From Hydrogenophilales bacterium (lineage in GTDB: Bacteria > Pseudomonadota > Gammaproteobacteria > Burkholderiales > Thiobacillaceae): 64,000 nucleotides of DNA. The notes beneath the pieces are model-generated. The model was not told the origin of the DNA. It ran no database searches and saw only the letters and a list, made by a program, of their open reading frames with translations. Shown here piece by piece: positions 34,551-42,998 of the stretch (positions are counted from its first letter, which is position 1; each line of letters opens with the position of its first letter). The translations under genes and the position numbers were made by a program. The stretch spans positions 186,001 to 250,000 of the forward strand of contig JADJCP010000003.1 in assembly GCA_016703155.1 (NCBI GenBank). Reading direction: 5' to 3'.

Positions 34551-34675
34551 GGGTAGCGCGCTTTCATGGCTGCATGTTCCCCGCTCGGGATGATGGCCAT
34601 CCATGACCTTGGTCAAGGAGTCGGTGGGGGTGACGTTGCATGATGACGTCCTTATCTGGCTGTACGATGAACACT

Positions 34676-34697
34676 GTTATATTCTGTCAGATATAAC
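34676..34697 (+). promoter_or_regulatory. ModE-type operator upstream of moaA
   Basis: GTTATAT-N8-ATATAAC, a perfect 7-bp inverted repeat with the same arm sequence and spacing as the E. coli modA operator (GTTATAT-N8-ACATAAC). It ends 16 bases before the moaA ATG. A TACGAT at 34663-34668 could be a -10, placing the site over the start of transcription. The function is inferred; no modE gene is in view. Confidence 0.65.
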
Positions 34698-34712
34698 GCT
34701 AGGATGCATGTC

Positions 34713-35687
34713 ATGACTGCCCTGATCGACCGTTTCGGACGCCGTATCGAATATCTTCGCCTCTCGGTGACGGATCGTTGCGACCTGCGTTGTGCCTATT
34801 GCATCCCGGAAGGCTTCAATGGCTTCGAGGAGCCGGACGACTGGCTGAATTTCGACGAGGTCGAGCGTCTGCTGGGGCTGTTCGCGCAGCTTGGCCTGAA
34901 ACGGGTGCGCTTTACGGGCGGCGAGCCGCTTCTGCGCCGGAATGTCACCGAACTGGCCCGACGGGTCGCGGCGCTGCCGGGCGTGGAAGATCTGTCGTTG
35001 TCGACCAATGCGACGCAACTGGACAAACATGCCCTGGCGCTTAAGGCCGCCGGGGTGACGCGCCTGAATGTCAGTCTGGACTCGTTGCGTCCCGAGCGCG
35101 TCGAAAGGATCAACGGCCGTCCGGTGCTCGACAAGATACTCACTGGCCTGGAGGCAGGGCGTGCCGCCGGTTTCGCACCGATCAAGATCAATATGGTGGC
35201 GATGCAGGAAAACGCCGACGAAATCGACAGCATCGTCGCCTACTGTATCGAGCAAGGCTTCATCCTGCGTTTGATCGAGGTGATGCCCATGGGCGACACC
35301 GCCCGCAAGATGGGCTATATCAACCTGCAACCCGTCAAGGAGCGCCTGCGCCAGCGCTTCGGACTGATTGACACCGTGTTCCCGGGCGGCGGTCCGGCGC
35401 GTTATCTGGCGACGCCGGACAGAAACTTCACGGTGGGTTTCATCACGCCCATCTCGCAACACTTTTGCGAGACCTGTAATCGGGTGCGGCTTACCGTCGA
35501 TGGCGTCCTGCATCTATGCCTCGGCCAGGAGGAGCGTGTCGAGTTTCGTCCGTTGCTGCGCGGTGGCGCCGATGATGCCGAGATCCTGGCGACGATACGT
35601 CGCGCCATCGATCTCAAGCCGGAACGTCACGAGTTCAGGGAACAGCCGGAGAAATTGATCCGCTTCATGAATATGACCGGCGGTTGA
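34713..35687 (+). CDS. moaA: GTP 3',8-cyclase MoaA
   Basis: Radical SAM enzyme of the first molybdenum-cofactor step. The 324-residue protein has the SAM cluster CDLRCAYC and the second cluster CETCNRVRLTVDG...CL near the C-terminus, plus the terminal GG (MTGG) needed for activity. AGGA eight bases before ATG 34713 favours this start over the ATG at 34704. Divergent from mobB-moeA-moaDE. Confidence 0.96.
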   Translation: MTALIDRFGRRIEYLRLSVTDRCDLRCAYCIPEGFNGFEEPDDWLNFDEVERLLGLFAQLGLKRVRFTGGEPLLRRNVTELARRVAALPGVEDLSLSTNATQLDKHALALKAAGVTRLNVSLDSLRPERVERINGRPVLDKILTGLEAGRAAGFAPIKINMVAMQENADEIDSIVAYCIEQGFILRLIEVMPMGDTARKMGYINLQPVKERLRQRFGLIDTVFPGGGPARYLATPDRNFTVGFITPISQHFCETCNRVRLTVDGVLHLCLGQEERVEFRPLLRGGADDAEILATIRRAIDLKPERHEFREQPEKLIRFMNMTGG

Positions 35688-36632
35688 TCAATCCAGGGCG
35701 GCGGCGATGGCCGCGCCCTTCAAGCCGACGTCCGGGTCGAGGATGACATGCACCGGGACGTCCGCCATCCAGGTCGAGAATCTGCCCTTGGCGCGAAAGC
35801 CGGCCAGGAATCGGCCGTCGTCGAGCAGAGGCAGAATCTTCGCGGCGATACCCCCGGCGAGATACACGCCGCCTTCGGCGCGTGCCACTAGGGCCAGGTC
35901 GCCGGCGGTCTGGCCGAGGATGGCGCAGAACAATTGCATGGCCCAGACGGCCGTGGCATCACTGCCGGCCAGGGCCGCGCTGGTGATATCGGCCGCGCTG
36001 CGTGCCTGAATCTGTGGTTTTCCCATGGCCTGACGGCAATGTTTGTATACCGAGACAATTCCTGGACCGGACAGGACGCGCTCGACCGAGGTGCGCCCGA
36101 ATTCAGTCTGCAAGCTCCGCAGCAGGGCGGTTTGCTGCTCGTCGACCGGGGCAAAGGCAATATGTCCACCTTCCGAGGGTAGCGGGCGATAGCCGTCGGG
36201 CCCATGCAGGCACTGCACCACCCCCAGGCCGGTGCCGGCACCGAGCGCGAGACGCGGGGCTCCCGTCTGCGGTGAGCCGGCTTGCAGTGTATGCAGGGTT
36301 TCGGTACCGAGGGCTTCGATGCCATAACCCACGGCGGCGAAGTCGTTGATGAGGTGTGAACGGCAGCCGAAGCGCTTGGTCAGGGCGTCCGCGTCGATCT
36401 GCCAAGCCAGGTTGGTCAGTTGCGCCCGACGCCCGTCGGTTGGTCCGGCAACGGCGAAGCAGGCTCGGTCGGGTACGGCATGGCCTTCGGCCAGATACTC
36501 GGCAACGAGGCTTTCCAGGCTGGCGGCCCGGGTATTTTCAAAATACCTGACGTGTGCCAGGGCAGGCTTGCCTGGCTCCGCCAGGGCCAAACGGGTATTC
36601 GTGCCGCCGATGTCTCCCGCGAGGACGATCAT
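35688..36632 (-). CDS. glk: Glucokinase
   Basis: ATP-dependent phosphorylation of glucose. The 314-residue protein has the phosphate loop GDIGGTNTRLAL, the catalytic aspartate in INDFAAVGYG, LGAGTGLGV and EGGHIAFAP, as in the proteobacterial Glk family. It abuts moaA tail to tail, and the sensor gene upstream ends six bases before its ATG, so the two are probably cotranscribed. Confidence 0.94.
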   Translation of the reverse strand: MIVLAGDIGGTNTRLALAEPGKPALAHVRYFENTRAASLESLVAEYLAEGHAVPDRACFAVAGPTDGRRAQLTNLAWQIDADALTKRFGCRSHLINDFAAVGYGIEALGTETLHTLQAGSPQTGAPRLALGAGTGLGVVQCLHGPDGYRPLPSEGGHIAFAPVDEQQTALLRSLQTEFGRTSVERVLSGPGIVSVYKHCRQAMGKPQIQARSAADITSAALAGSDATAVWAMQLFCAILGQTAGDLALVARAEGGVYLAGGIAAKILPLLDDGRFLAGFRAKGRFSTWMADVPVHVILDPDVGLKGAAIAAALD

Positions 36633-36638
36633 GATCGA

Positions 36639-38141
36639 TCACGCAGTTCCAGCGGCGCGCAGACAGTCGTGCAAAGTCCCGGTGAAGGGCGGGATCTGTA
36701 CCCGGCCGACATGCGCGCGCACCGGCAGGGTCTGCTGGTTCCATTCCAGACTATATTGGTCGAGTGCCCGCCGGATGTCGTCGGCGATATCCGTGGCCTT
36801 GGTTTCCGGGCAGGATGTCAGCAATATCCCGAAGCCGGTGTCGTCGAAGCGGCTGAGGATGTCGCTGTCGCGGATGCGCAGCTGCAGCAGGCGGCCGATC
36901 TGGCGGAAAAGCGCATCGAGCGAGGTATAGCCGGCGCTGGCGCGAATGGCGTCGAGGTTGTCGAGGCGAACCAGCAGGAAGCCCAGGGGCTGGTCTTCGG
37001 CGCGCTTGCCGAGCAGGGCGCTGGCCAGGCGATCCTCCAGCACGGTCCAATCGGTCAGGCCGGTTACCGGATCGATACCGGCGCAGCTGCTATTGCGGCG
37101 CAGATTGTTGCGCGCTTCGGTGATATCGCGCAGAACAATCAGCGCGCCGAACTCCTGCTGCGCGCCCATGTGCAAGGGTGCGCCGCTGCCCTCGACGTCA
37201 TATTCCATGCCCTCGGCGGTGACCAGGCAGGCATTGCTGGGCAAAGTCGCCTTCAGGTTGCGCTTCAGGTCGGCGAGCATGGGCTCAAGCAGGGATTTTC
37301 GGCTGGTCTTGTCGAGCAACTGCATTGCTTCGGTGGCCATGCAGGCACCGTCGGGCTGGAGTTGCCGGTCCAGGAGAAATTCGGCGTAAGGATTGAGGTA
37401 GCAGATTTCGCCTTGCGGATTGATGCGGATGACCGCTTCGGAAAGTGCGTCCAGGGTGATCTGGGCGCGTTCCTTCTCCTCCAGCAGATCGGCTTCCAGG
37501 CGTCGGCTGGTGCGGACTGCGTACAGCGCCACGGAGAGCCCTATCAAGACCGCGGCGCCGCCCAGGACGATGGAGATCTGGCGCATCTCGCTGTCCATTC
37601 GGTCCGACTGGCGCAGTGCTTCCTTGTTTTTTTCGTTCTGTACGTAGAGCAACTGGTTCCAGCCGGCCATCATGCTGTCCTGCAGCGGCGCCAGGCGGGT
37701 TTTGATGAGGGTCTTGGCGGTGTCGAGATAATCGGCCTGCAAGTACTCGACGACGCTCTCGGACTCGGCTTCAACCTTGCGTACTTCGGTGCGTATGCTC
37801 TCCCAGGTGGACAACTCGCTGTCGTCGAGCGGCAGACTCATGAACTGGTCGCGTGCCTTGATGAATTCGCGCGCCAGTTCGCGGAAATAGCGGATTTCAT
37901 CGTCGCGCTCGAACGGGTCGGTGAGTGCCGTGGCATGGATCAGCGAGCGGTAGCGATTGCGGTGCAGTTCGTTCATCAGCGCCGCGAGGTCGGATTTCTT
38001 GTTGCGTTCCAGGACGATGGCGCGAATCTGCTCGCTGAAAACATGGGTCTGGTAGATGTTCGCCAACACCACGGCGGAAAGGATCAGCAGCATGGCGCCG
38101 AAGCCGAGAATGATCGGTGTTTGCACGGAAGTGCGCTTCAT
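36639..38141 (-). CDS. Membrane sensor with PAS and degenerate GGDEF domain
   Basis: 500 residues: membrane helix (about 9-29), periplasmic helical sensor region (30-188), second membrane helix (190-210), PAS domain (about 225-345, ending in a DITEARNNL linker), then a GGDEF-fold domain (350-490). The active-site signature is FDDTGF (432-437) instead of GGDEF, so diguanylate cyclase activity is unlikely; it may act as a c-di-GMP or GTP receptor or as a scaffold. Transcribed with glk. Confidence 0.82.
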   Translation of the reverse strand: MKRTSVQTPIILGFGAMLLILSAVVLANIYQTHVFSEQIRAIVLERNKKSDLAALMNELHRNRYRSLIHATALTDPFERDDEIRYFRELAREFIKARDQFMSLPLDDSELSTWESIRTEVRKVEAESESVVEYLQADYLDTAKTLIKTRLAPLQDSMMAGWNQLLYVQNEKNKEALRQSDRMDSEMRQISIVLGGAAVLIGLSVALYAVRTSRRLEADLLEEKERAQITLDALSEAVIRINPQGEICYLNPYAEFLLDRQLQPDGACMATEAMQLLDKTSRKSLLEPMLADLKRNLKATLPSNACLVTAEGMEYDVEGSGAPLHMGAQQEFGALIVLRDITEARNNLRRNSSCAGIDPVTGLTDWTVLEDRLASALLGKRAEDQPLGFLLVRLDNLDAIRASAGYTSLDALFRQIGRLLQLRIRDSDILSRFDDTGFGILLTSCPETKATDIADDIRRALDQYSLEWNQQTLPVRAHVGRVQIPPFTGTLHDCLRAAGTA

Positions 38142-38189
38142 TTGGGTTCCCTGAGCCGGCCGGCCTGATTGTTTCGGCGCATTATAGCC

Positions 38190-38900
38190 TCAACGCGGGC
38201 CGGCCAAACCTCCAATCCAGCGGCTGTACAGGCGCTCGGCGACGCGCGTCATGACGGGCAGGCGGAAGCCGGCCTGAGCCACCATGGTCGCCGCCGACTG
38301 AACCGCGGGGCTGTCACTGCCGGCGATCTCGGCGCGACCGGCATCCGCCCAGGCCTGGATCATGGGCAGGGTCATTTCAACATGGCATTGCAAAGCCAGA
38401 TGTTTGCCCAGAGCGAAGGCCTGATTGGCGCAATGTTCGCTGGAGAGCAGGCGTGTCGCGCCCTCGGGCAGGCTGAAGGTCTCGCCGTGCCAGTGAAACG
38501 CGGAAAAAGCGGTGATGTCGCCGAACCACTGTTCGGCGACCGGGTGCTCGGCGGCCCTGACGTCATGCCAGCCGATCTCCTTGATCGGGTTCCGGGTGAC
38601 GCTGCCGCCCAGCGCCTTGGCCATGAGCTGACCGCCCAGGCAATGCCCGAGCACGGGGATGTCCTCGGCGACAGCCTGACGGATCAAGGCCAGGGAGGCG
38701 GGTAACCAGGGCAGGTCGTCGTTGACGCTCATCGGTCCGCCCATGAACACCAGGCCGGAATAGGCCTCTGGCGAGGCGGGAGGGGACATGCCGGCGTCGA
38801 TGGCGATCAGCGTCCAGGGCAGCCGGTGCGCATCGAGAAACTCGGCGAGATACCCCGGACCTTCGATGTCCAGGTGACGGAAGATGGCGATCGGGCGCAT
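38190..38900 (-). CDS. Type 1 glutamine amidotransferase (GATase) protein
   Basis: 236 residues of the class I amidotransferase fold with the nucleophile in GHCLGGQLMAKALGG and the histidine/glutamate pair in QCHVEMT. It resembles stand-alone GuaA-like amidotransferases (GMP synthase amidotransferase-domain proteins) with no attached synthetase. Substrate unknown; some relatives act on small amides or gamma-glutamyl compounds. Confidence 0.85.
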   Translation of the reverse strand: MRPIAIFRHLDIEGPGYLAEFLDAHRLPWTLIAIDAGMSPPASPEAYSGLVFMGGPMSVNDDLPWLPASLALIRQAVAEDIPVLGHCLGGQLMAKALGGSVTRNPIKEIGWHDVRAAEHPVAEQWFGDITAFSAFHWHGETFSLPEGATRLLSSEHCANQAFALGKHLALQCHVEMTLPMIQAWADAGRAEIAGSDSPAVQSAATMVAQAGFRLPVMTRVAERLYSRWIGGLAGPR

Positions 38901-38940
38901 CGGCGACTCGCAGCGTGGAGAAGGCCTGAATTATGCGCCG

Positions 38941-39780
38941 CTAGGCCTTGATTTTGTCCCGCTCGATCAGGGCGTAGGCGGAATGATTGTGGATCGATTC
39001 GAAGTTTTCGCTTTCGACGACATAAGCGTCGATGCGCTCGTCCTTGTTCAGGGCGGCGGCGACGTCGCGGACGCTGTCTTCGACGAATTTCGGATTGTCG
39101 TAGGCGCGTTCGGTGACGAACTTCTCGTCGGGCCGCTTGAGCAGGCCGTAAAGCTCGCAGGAGGCGTTGTCCTCGGCGACGCGGATGATCTCCTCGATCC
39201 AGACGAAGGCGTTGGTGCGCACGGTGATGGTGATGTGCGAGCGCTGGTTATGGGCACCGTATTCGGAAATCTTCTTCGAGCAGGGGCAGAGGCTGGTCAC
39301 CGGCACGATGACCTTCATCGTCTGGAGGTACTTGCCTTTCTGGATCTCGCCGATGAAGGTGACATCGTAATCCATCAGGCTTTCCACGCCGGACATGGGC
39401 GCCTTCTTGTTGACGAAGTAGGGGAAGTTCATCTCGACGTGGCCAGACTCGGCTTCGAGGCGTTCGACCATCTGGCGCAGCATGTGCTCGAAAGATTCGA
39501 CCGAGATCTCGCGCTCGTAGCTGTTGAGTATCTCGACGAAGCGCGACATGTGCGTACCCTTGAAGTGATGCGGCAGGTACACGTACATGGAGAAATTGGC
39601 GATGGTGTGCTGCACGCCACTGGATTTGTCCATCACCTTCACGGGATGACGAATCGACTTGATGCCGACCCGGTCGATGGCCAGGTGTCGGGCATCCGGG
39701 TAGTTCTGCACATCCTCGATGGGCTGGCCGGCGCACGCGGCGGGCGTTTCGCAGACGCTGTCGCAGGTGGCGTTGCTCAT
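38941..39780 (-). CDS. folE2: GTP cyclohydrolase FolE2 (type IB)
   Basis: Zinc-independent GTP cyclohydrolase opening folate/tetrahydrobiopterin-type synthesis. The 279-residue protein has the GCYH-IB landmarks IRHPVKVMD, FPYFVNKKAPMSGVESLMDYDVTF and PVTSLCPCSKKISEYGAHNQR, with the metal-binding cysteine in SLCPCS. Type IB enzymes use several divalent metals and are common in betaproteobacteria lacking FolE or under zinc limitation. Confidence 0.95.
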   Translation of the reverse strand: MSNATCDSVCETPAACAGQPIEDVQNYPDARHLAIDRVGIKSIRHPVKVMDKSSGVQHTIANFSMYVYLPHHFKGTHMSRFVEILNSYEREISVESFEHMLRQMVERLEAESGHVEMNFPYFVNKKAPMSGVESLMDYDVTFIGEIQKGKYLQTMKVIVPVTSLCPCSKKISEYGAHNQRSHITITVRTNAFVWIEEIIRVAEDNASCELYGLLKRPDEKFVTERAYDNPKFVEDSVRDVAAALNKDERIDAYVVESENFESIHNHSAYALIERDKIKA

Positions 39781-39839
39781 GGCGATTTCCTTCAGGTTTC
39801 GATGCCCCGAGTATAAGCGAGGGCTAATAGTTGAGTAAA

Positions 39840-41687
39840 CTACTCGGGAAATGTTTTTCGTATCCGGGCCTCGACGCCAGCGGCGTCCAGGCCGCAGCGC
39901 GTCATCAGTACGGCATGGTCACCATGCTCGACGAAACGGTCGGGCAGACCCAGGTGCAGGATCGGCCGGACCAGGCCCAACTCGCTGAGCGCCTCGGCAA
40001 CGCCGCTGCCGGCGCCGCCCATGACGGCGTTTTCCTCGGCGGTGACCAGATAGTCATGGGTCTCCGCCAACTGCCGGATCAGGTCCAGATCGAGGGGTTT
40101 GACGAAACGCATGTCGGCGACCGTGGCGTTCAGTCCCTCGGCGGCTTTGAGTGCGGTCGCCACCAGGCTACCGAAGGCCAGGATGGCGATACGTTTCCCC
40201 TCGCGCCGGACAAGGCCCTTGCCGATGGGCAGCTCGCGCAGGGCCAGATCGACCTCGATGCCGGTGCCGGTGCCGCGCGGGTAGCGCACGGCGCTCGGGC
40301 CGGGATAGCGGAACGCCGTGGTCAGCAGCTTGCGACACTCGTCTTCGTCCGAGGGCGCGGCGACCAGCATGTTCGGCACGCAGCGCAGGAAGCTCAGGTC
40401 GAAGGCGCCGGCATGGGTCGGGCCGTCGGCGCCGACCAGGCCGCCCCGGTCGATGGCCAGCAGTACCGGCAAATTCTGTAGGGCGATGTCGTGGATCGTC
40501 TGGTCATACGCCCGTTGCAGGAAGGTGGAGTAGATCGCCACGACCGGGTGCATGCCCTCGCAAGCCAGGCCGGCGGCGAAGGTCAGGGCGTGCTGTTCGG
40601 CGATGCCGACATCGAAATAGCGTTCCGGGTGGCGTTCGGCGAATTTCACCAGGCCGGAGCCTTCGCACATCGCCGGGGTAATGCCGACCAGCTTCGGGTC
40701 GGACCCGGCCATGTCGACCAGCCAGTCGCCAAACACCTGGGTATAGGTCGGCTTGGCGCCGGCCTTGGCGGTAATGCCGCTGCCGACATCGAACTTACCG
40801 ACGCCGTGATACAGGCAGGGGTCGTCTTCGGCCTGGGCGTAGCCCTTGCCTTTTTTGGTAACGATATGCAGGAACTGCGGACCTTCGAGCTTCTTGATGT
40901 TGTTCAGCGTGTCCAGCAGGACATTCAGGTCGTGACCGTCGATCGGCCCGAGGTAGTTGAAGCCGAACTCCTCGAACAGGGTGCCGGGTGTGACCATGCC
41001 CTTCATGTGTTCCTCGGCCTTCTTGGCCAGTTCGAGGATCGGCGGCACGCCGGCGAGGATCTTCTCGCCGCCCCGGCGCATGGCGTTGTAGAAACGCCCG
41101 GAGAGCAGCTTGGTCAGGTAATTGTTCATCGCCCCGACGTTCGGGGAAATGGACATCTCGTTGTCGTTGAGGATGACCAGCAGATTGGCATCCATGGCAC
41201 CGGCGTTGTTCAGGGCCTCGAAGGCCATGCCGGCGGTCATGGCGCCATCGCCGATCACCGCCACGGCACGCCGGCTTTCGCCCTTCAGCTTGGCGCCGAC
41301 GGCCATGCCCAGAGCGGCGGAGATCGAGGTGCTGGAATGGCCGGCGACGAAGGCATCGTAGGGGCTTTCCTCGCGCTTCGGGAATCCGGACAGGCCGTCG
41401 GTCTGGCGCAGTGTCGCCATGCGCTCGCGGCGCCCGGTGAGGATCTTGTGGGCGTAGGTCTGGTGGCCGACATCCCAGACGATGGCGTCGGCGGGCGTGT
41501 CGAACACGGCATGCAGGGCCACGGTCAGCTCGACGACGCCGAGATTCGAAGCCAGATGGCCGCCGGTGCTGGCGACGCTGTTCAGGATGAAGGCGCGCAG
41601 TTCGTCCGCCAGTTGTTTGAGTTCGCCCCGGCTCAATTGCTTGACGTCGGCGGGGGACTGGATGCGGTCGAGTAGGGCGCTGGTCAA
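39840..41687 (-). CDS. dxs: 1-Deoxy-D-xylulose-5-phosphate synthase
   Basis: Thiamine-diphosphate enzyme that starts the MEP isoprenoid pathway. The likely start is TTG at 41685-41687, overlapping the ispA TGA by four bases, giving 615 residues (TSALLDRIQSPADV). It contains GGHLASNLGVVELTVALH, the ThDP motif GDGAMTAGMAFEALNNAG, and the C-terminal transketolase domain (FDVGIAEQHALTFAAG). An ATG-started extension to 42113 would overlap ispA and is rejected. Confidence 0.94.
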   Translation of the reverse strand: MTSALLDRIQSPADVKQLSRGELKQLADELRAFILNSVASTGGHLASNLGVVELTVALHAVFDTPADAIVWDVGHQTYAHKILTGRRERMATLRQTDGLSGFPKREESPYDAFVAGHSSTSISAALGMAVGAKLKGESRRAVAVIGDGAMTAGMAFEALNNAGAMDANLLVILNDNEMSISPNVGAMNNYLTKLLSGRFYNAMRRGGEKILAGVPPILELAKKAEEHMKGMVTPGTLFEEFGFNYLGPIDGHDLNVLLDTLNNIKKLEGPQFLHIVTKKGKGYAQAEDDPCLYHGVGKFDVGSGITAKAGAKPTYTQVFGDWLVDMAGSDPKLVGITPAMCEGSGLVKFAERHPERYFDVGIAEQHALTFAAGLACEGMHPVVAIYSTFLQRAYDQTIHDIALQNLPVLLAIDRGGLVGADGPTHAGAFDLSFLRCVPNMLVAAPSDEDECRKLLTTAFRYPGPSAVRYPRGTGTGIEVDLALRELPIGKGLVRREGKRIAILAFGSLVATALKAAEGLNATVADMRFVKPLDLDLIRQLAETHDYLVTAEENAVMGGAGSGVAEALSELGLVRPILHLGLPDRFVEHGDHAVLMTRCGLDAAGVEARIRKTFPE

Positions 41688-42580
41688 AAGGTTCTCTCTA
41701 CGATGAAGCGGGCAATGTCGGCCAGATGACCGGCCTTGGCGCCAAAAGGTTCGAGGGCGCGCAGGGCGTCGTCGGTCAGGCCGCGGGCATAACTGCGTGC
41801 CTCGCGGATGTCCATCAGGCTGAGGTAGGTGGCCTTGCCCTGGGCCGCATCCTTGCCGGCGGTCTTGCCCAGGGTGGCGGTGTCGGCTTCGGCGTCGAGC
41901 ACGTCGTCCATCACCTGGAAGGCCAGGCCGATGCATTTGGCATAGTGCTCCAGATTGGCGCGCGCCGCCGGGTCCAGGCGGCCGCCGGCCAGGGCGCCGA
42001 GCAGCACGGCGGCGCGGATCAGGGCGCCGGTCTTGTGGATGTGCATGAATTCCAGTTCGGCCAGGTCCGGGATCTTGCCGGTGTTCTCCAGATCGACGGC
42101 CTGACCACCGCACATGCCGCGCGACCCGGAAGCGAGGGCCAGAAGGTGCAACATTTCCAACTGCACGGCGGCATCCGTCAGCAGGCCGGGTCGGGCCAGG
42201 ACATCGAAGGCCAGGCTTTGCAGGGCATCGCCGACCAGCATGGCCGTGGCCTCGTCGTACTCGACGTGGCAGGTCGGCTTGCCCCGGCGCAGAGCGTCGT
42301 CGTCCATGCAGGGCAGGTCGTCGTGGGTCAGGGAGTAGACGTGGACCAGCTCGACCGCGCAGGCGACGACGTCCAGCGTCGCCAGATCGGCACCCACGGC
42401 TTCGCCGGCCGCGAAAGCGAGCATGGGACGCACCCGCTTGCCGCCACCCAGAGTGGCGTAGCGCATGGCGGCATGCAGCCGGTTCGGGGCGATGGCGTCG
42501 CTCGGCAGGCAGTCGGCCAGGGCGGTCTCGGTACGGGCCTGGATGGCGCGCACCCAGAGGGCGAAATCAGTCATCGGCAT
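41684..42580 (-). CDS. ispA: Farnesyl diphosphate synthase
   Basis: Makes farnesyl diphosphate for quinones and undecaprenyl chains. The 298-residue protein has both aspartate-rich motifs, DDLPCMDDD (first) and DDVLD (second), and GGKRVRPML. Start ATG 42580 or 42574 (MTDFALWV) cannot be separated; both overlap the end of xseB. xseB-ispA-dxs is the standard proteobacterial order. Confidence 0.95.
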   Translation of the reverse strand: MPMTDFALWVRAIQARTETALADCLPSDAIAPNRLHAAMRYATLGGGKRVRPMLAFAAGEAVGADLATLDVVACAVELVHVYSLTHDDLPCMDDDALRRGKPTCHVEYDEATAMLVGDALQSLAFDVLARPGLLTDAAVQLEMLHLLALASGSRGMCGGQAVDLENTGKIPDLAELEFMHIHKTGALIRAAVLLGALAGGRLDPAARANLEHYAKCIGLAFQVMDDVLDAEADTATLGKTAGKDAAQGKATYLSLMDIREARSYARGLTDDALRALEPFGAKAGHLADIARFIVERTF

Positions 42581-42821
42581 CCGTATGCGCCGGATCGGGG
42601 TTGAAGTCCTTGAGCTGGCCGTTTTCCAGGATTTTTACCTGGGCCTCGGCATCGGCCAGGATTTTCTGACAGTAGGCCGACAGTTCCATGCCGCGCTTGT
42701 AGGCCGCCAGCGAGGCTTCCAGCGGCAGGTTACCGCCTTCCATGTCGGCCACCAGCGCTTCCATCTCGGCGAGGGCGCTTTCGAAATCCTTGGGTGGCTG
42801 GGTCTTGCCGGGCTTGCTCAT
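42567..42821 (-). CDS. xseB: Exodeoxyribonuclease VII small subunit
   Basis: Small helical subunit binding XseA to form the single-strand-specific exonuclease. The 84-residue product starts MSKPGKTQPPKDFESALAEM at ATG 42821 and contains GNLPLEASLAAYKRGMEL, the family core. An in-frame ATG at 42851 adds ten non-conserved residues. xseA is not in the window. Confidence 0.93.
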   Translation of the reverse strand: MSKPGKTQPPKDFESALAEMEALVADMEGGNLPLEASLAAYKRGMELSAYCQKILADAEAQVKILENGQLKDFNPDPAHTDADD

Positions 42822-42919
42822 AAGACAATGATTTTCCAGGGGGGCAAGCATGATAACTTAGCCGGGAAGGCACGTCATTTTCCCTGGCGGCGGCGACGTC
42901 ACAATCCGGTAAAAAATTC

Positions 42920-42948
42920 TTGCCCGCCATGGGGGGCAGGGGCATAAT
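42920..42948 (+). promoter_or_regulatory. Probable promoter of the Rieske oxygenase gene
   Basis: TTGCCC (42920-42925) and CATAAT (42943-42948) with a 17-base spacer, about 50 bases before the start at 42999. The spacer is G/C-rich. Confidence 0.55.
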
Positions 42949-42998
42949 CGCCCCCCTTATTTTCCCTGCTTAACCCCTATCTTCCGAGGGAATGGGCG

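Noticed and set aside
36420..38168. 582-codon plus-strand open frame across glk and the GGDEF sensor
   Set aside because: Both minus-strand genes have clear domains; the plus-strand product has none.
42820..42998. Riboswitch in the leader before the Rieske oxygenase gene
   Set aside because: The GC-rich stretch around 42930-42960 can form stems, but no known riboswitch core motif is recognisable and the leader is short.
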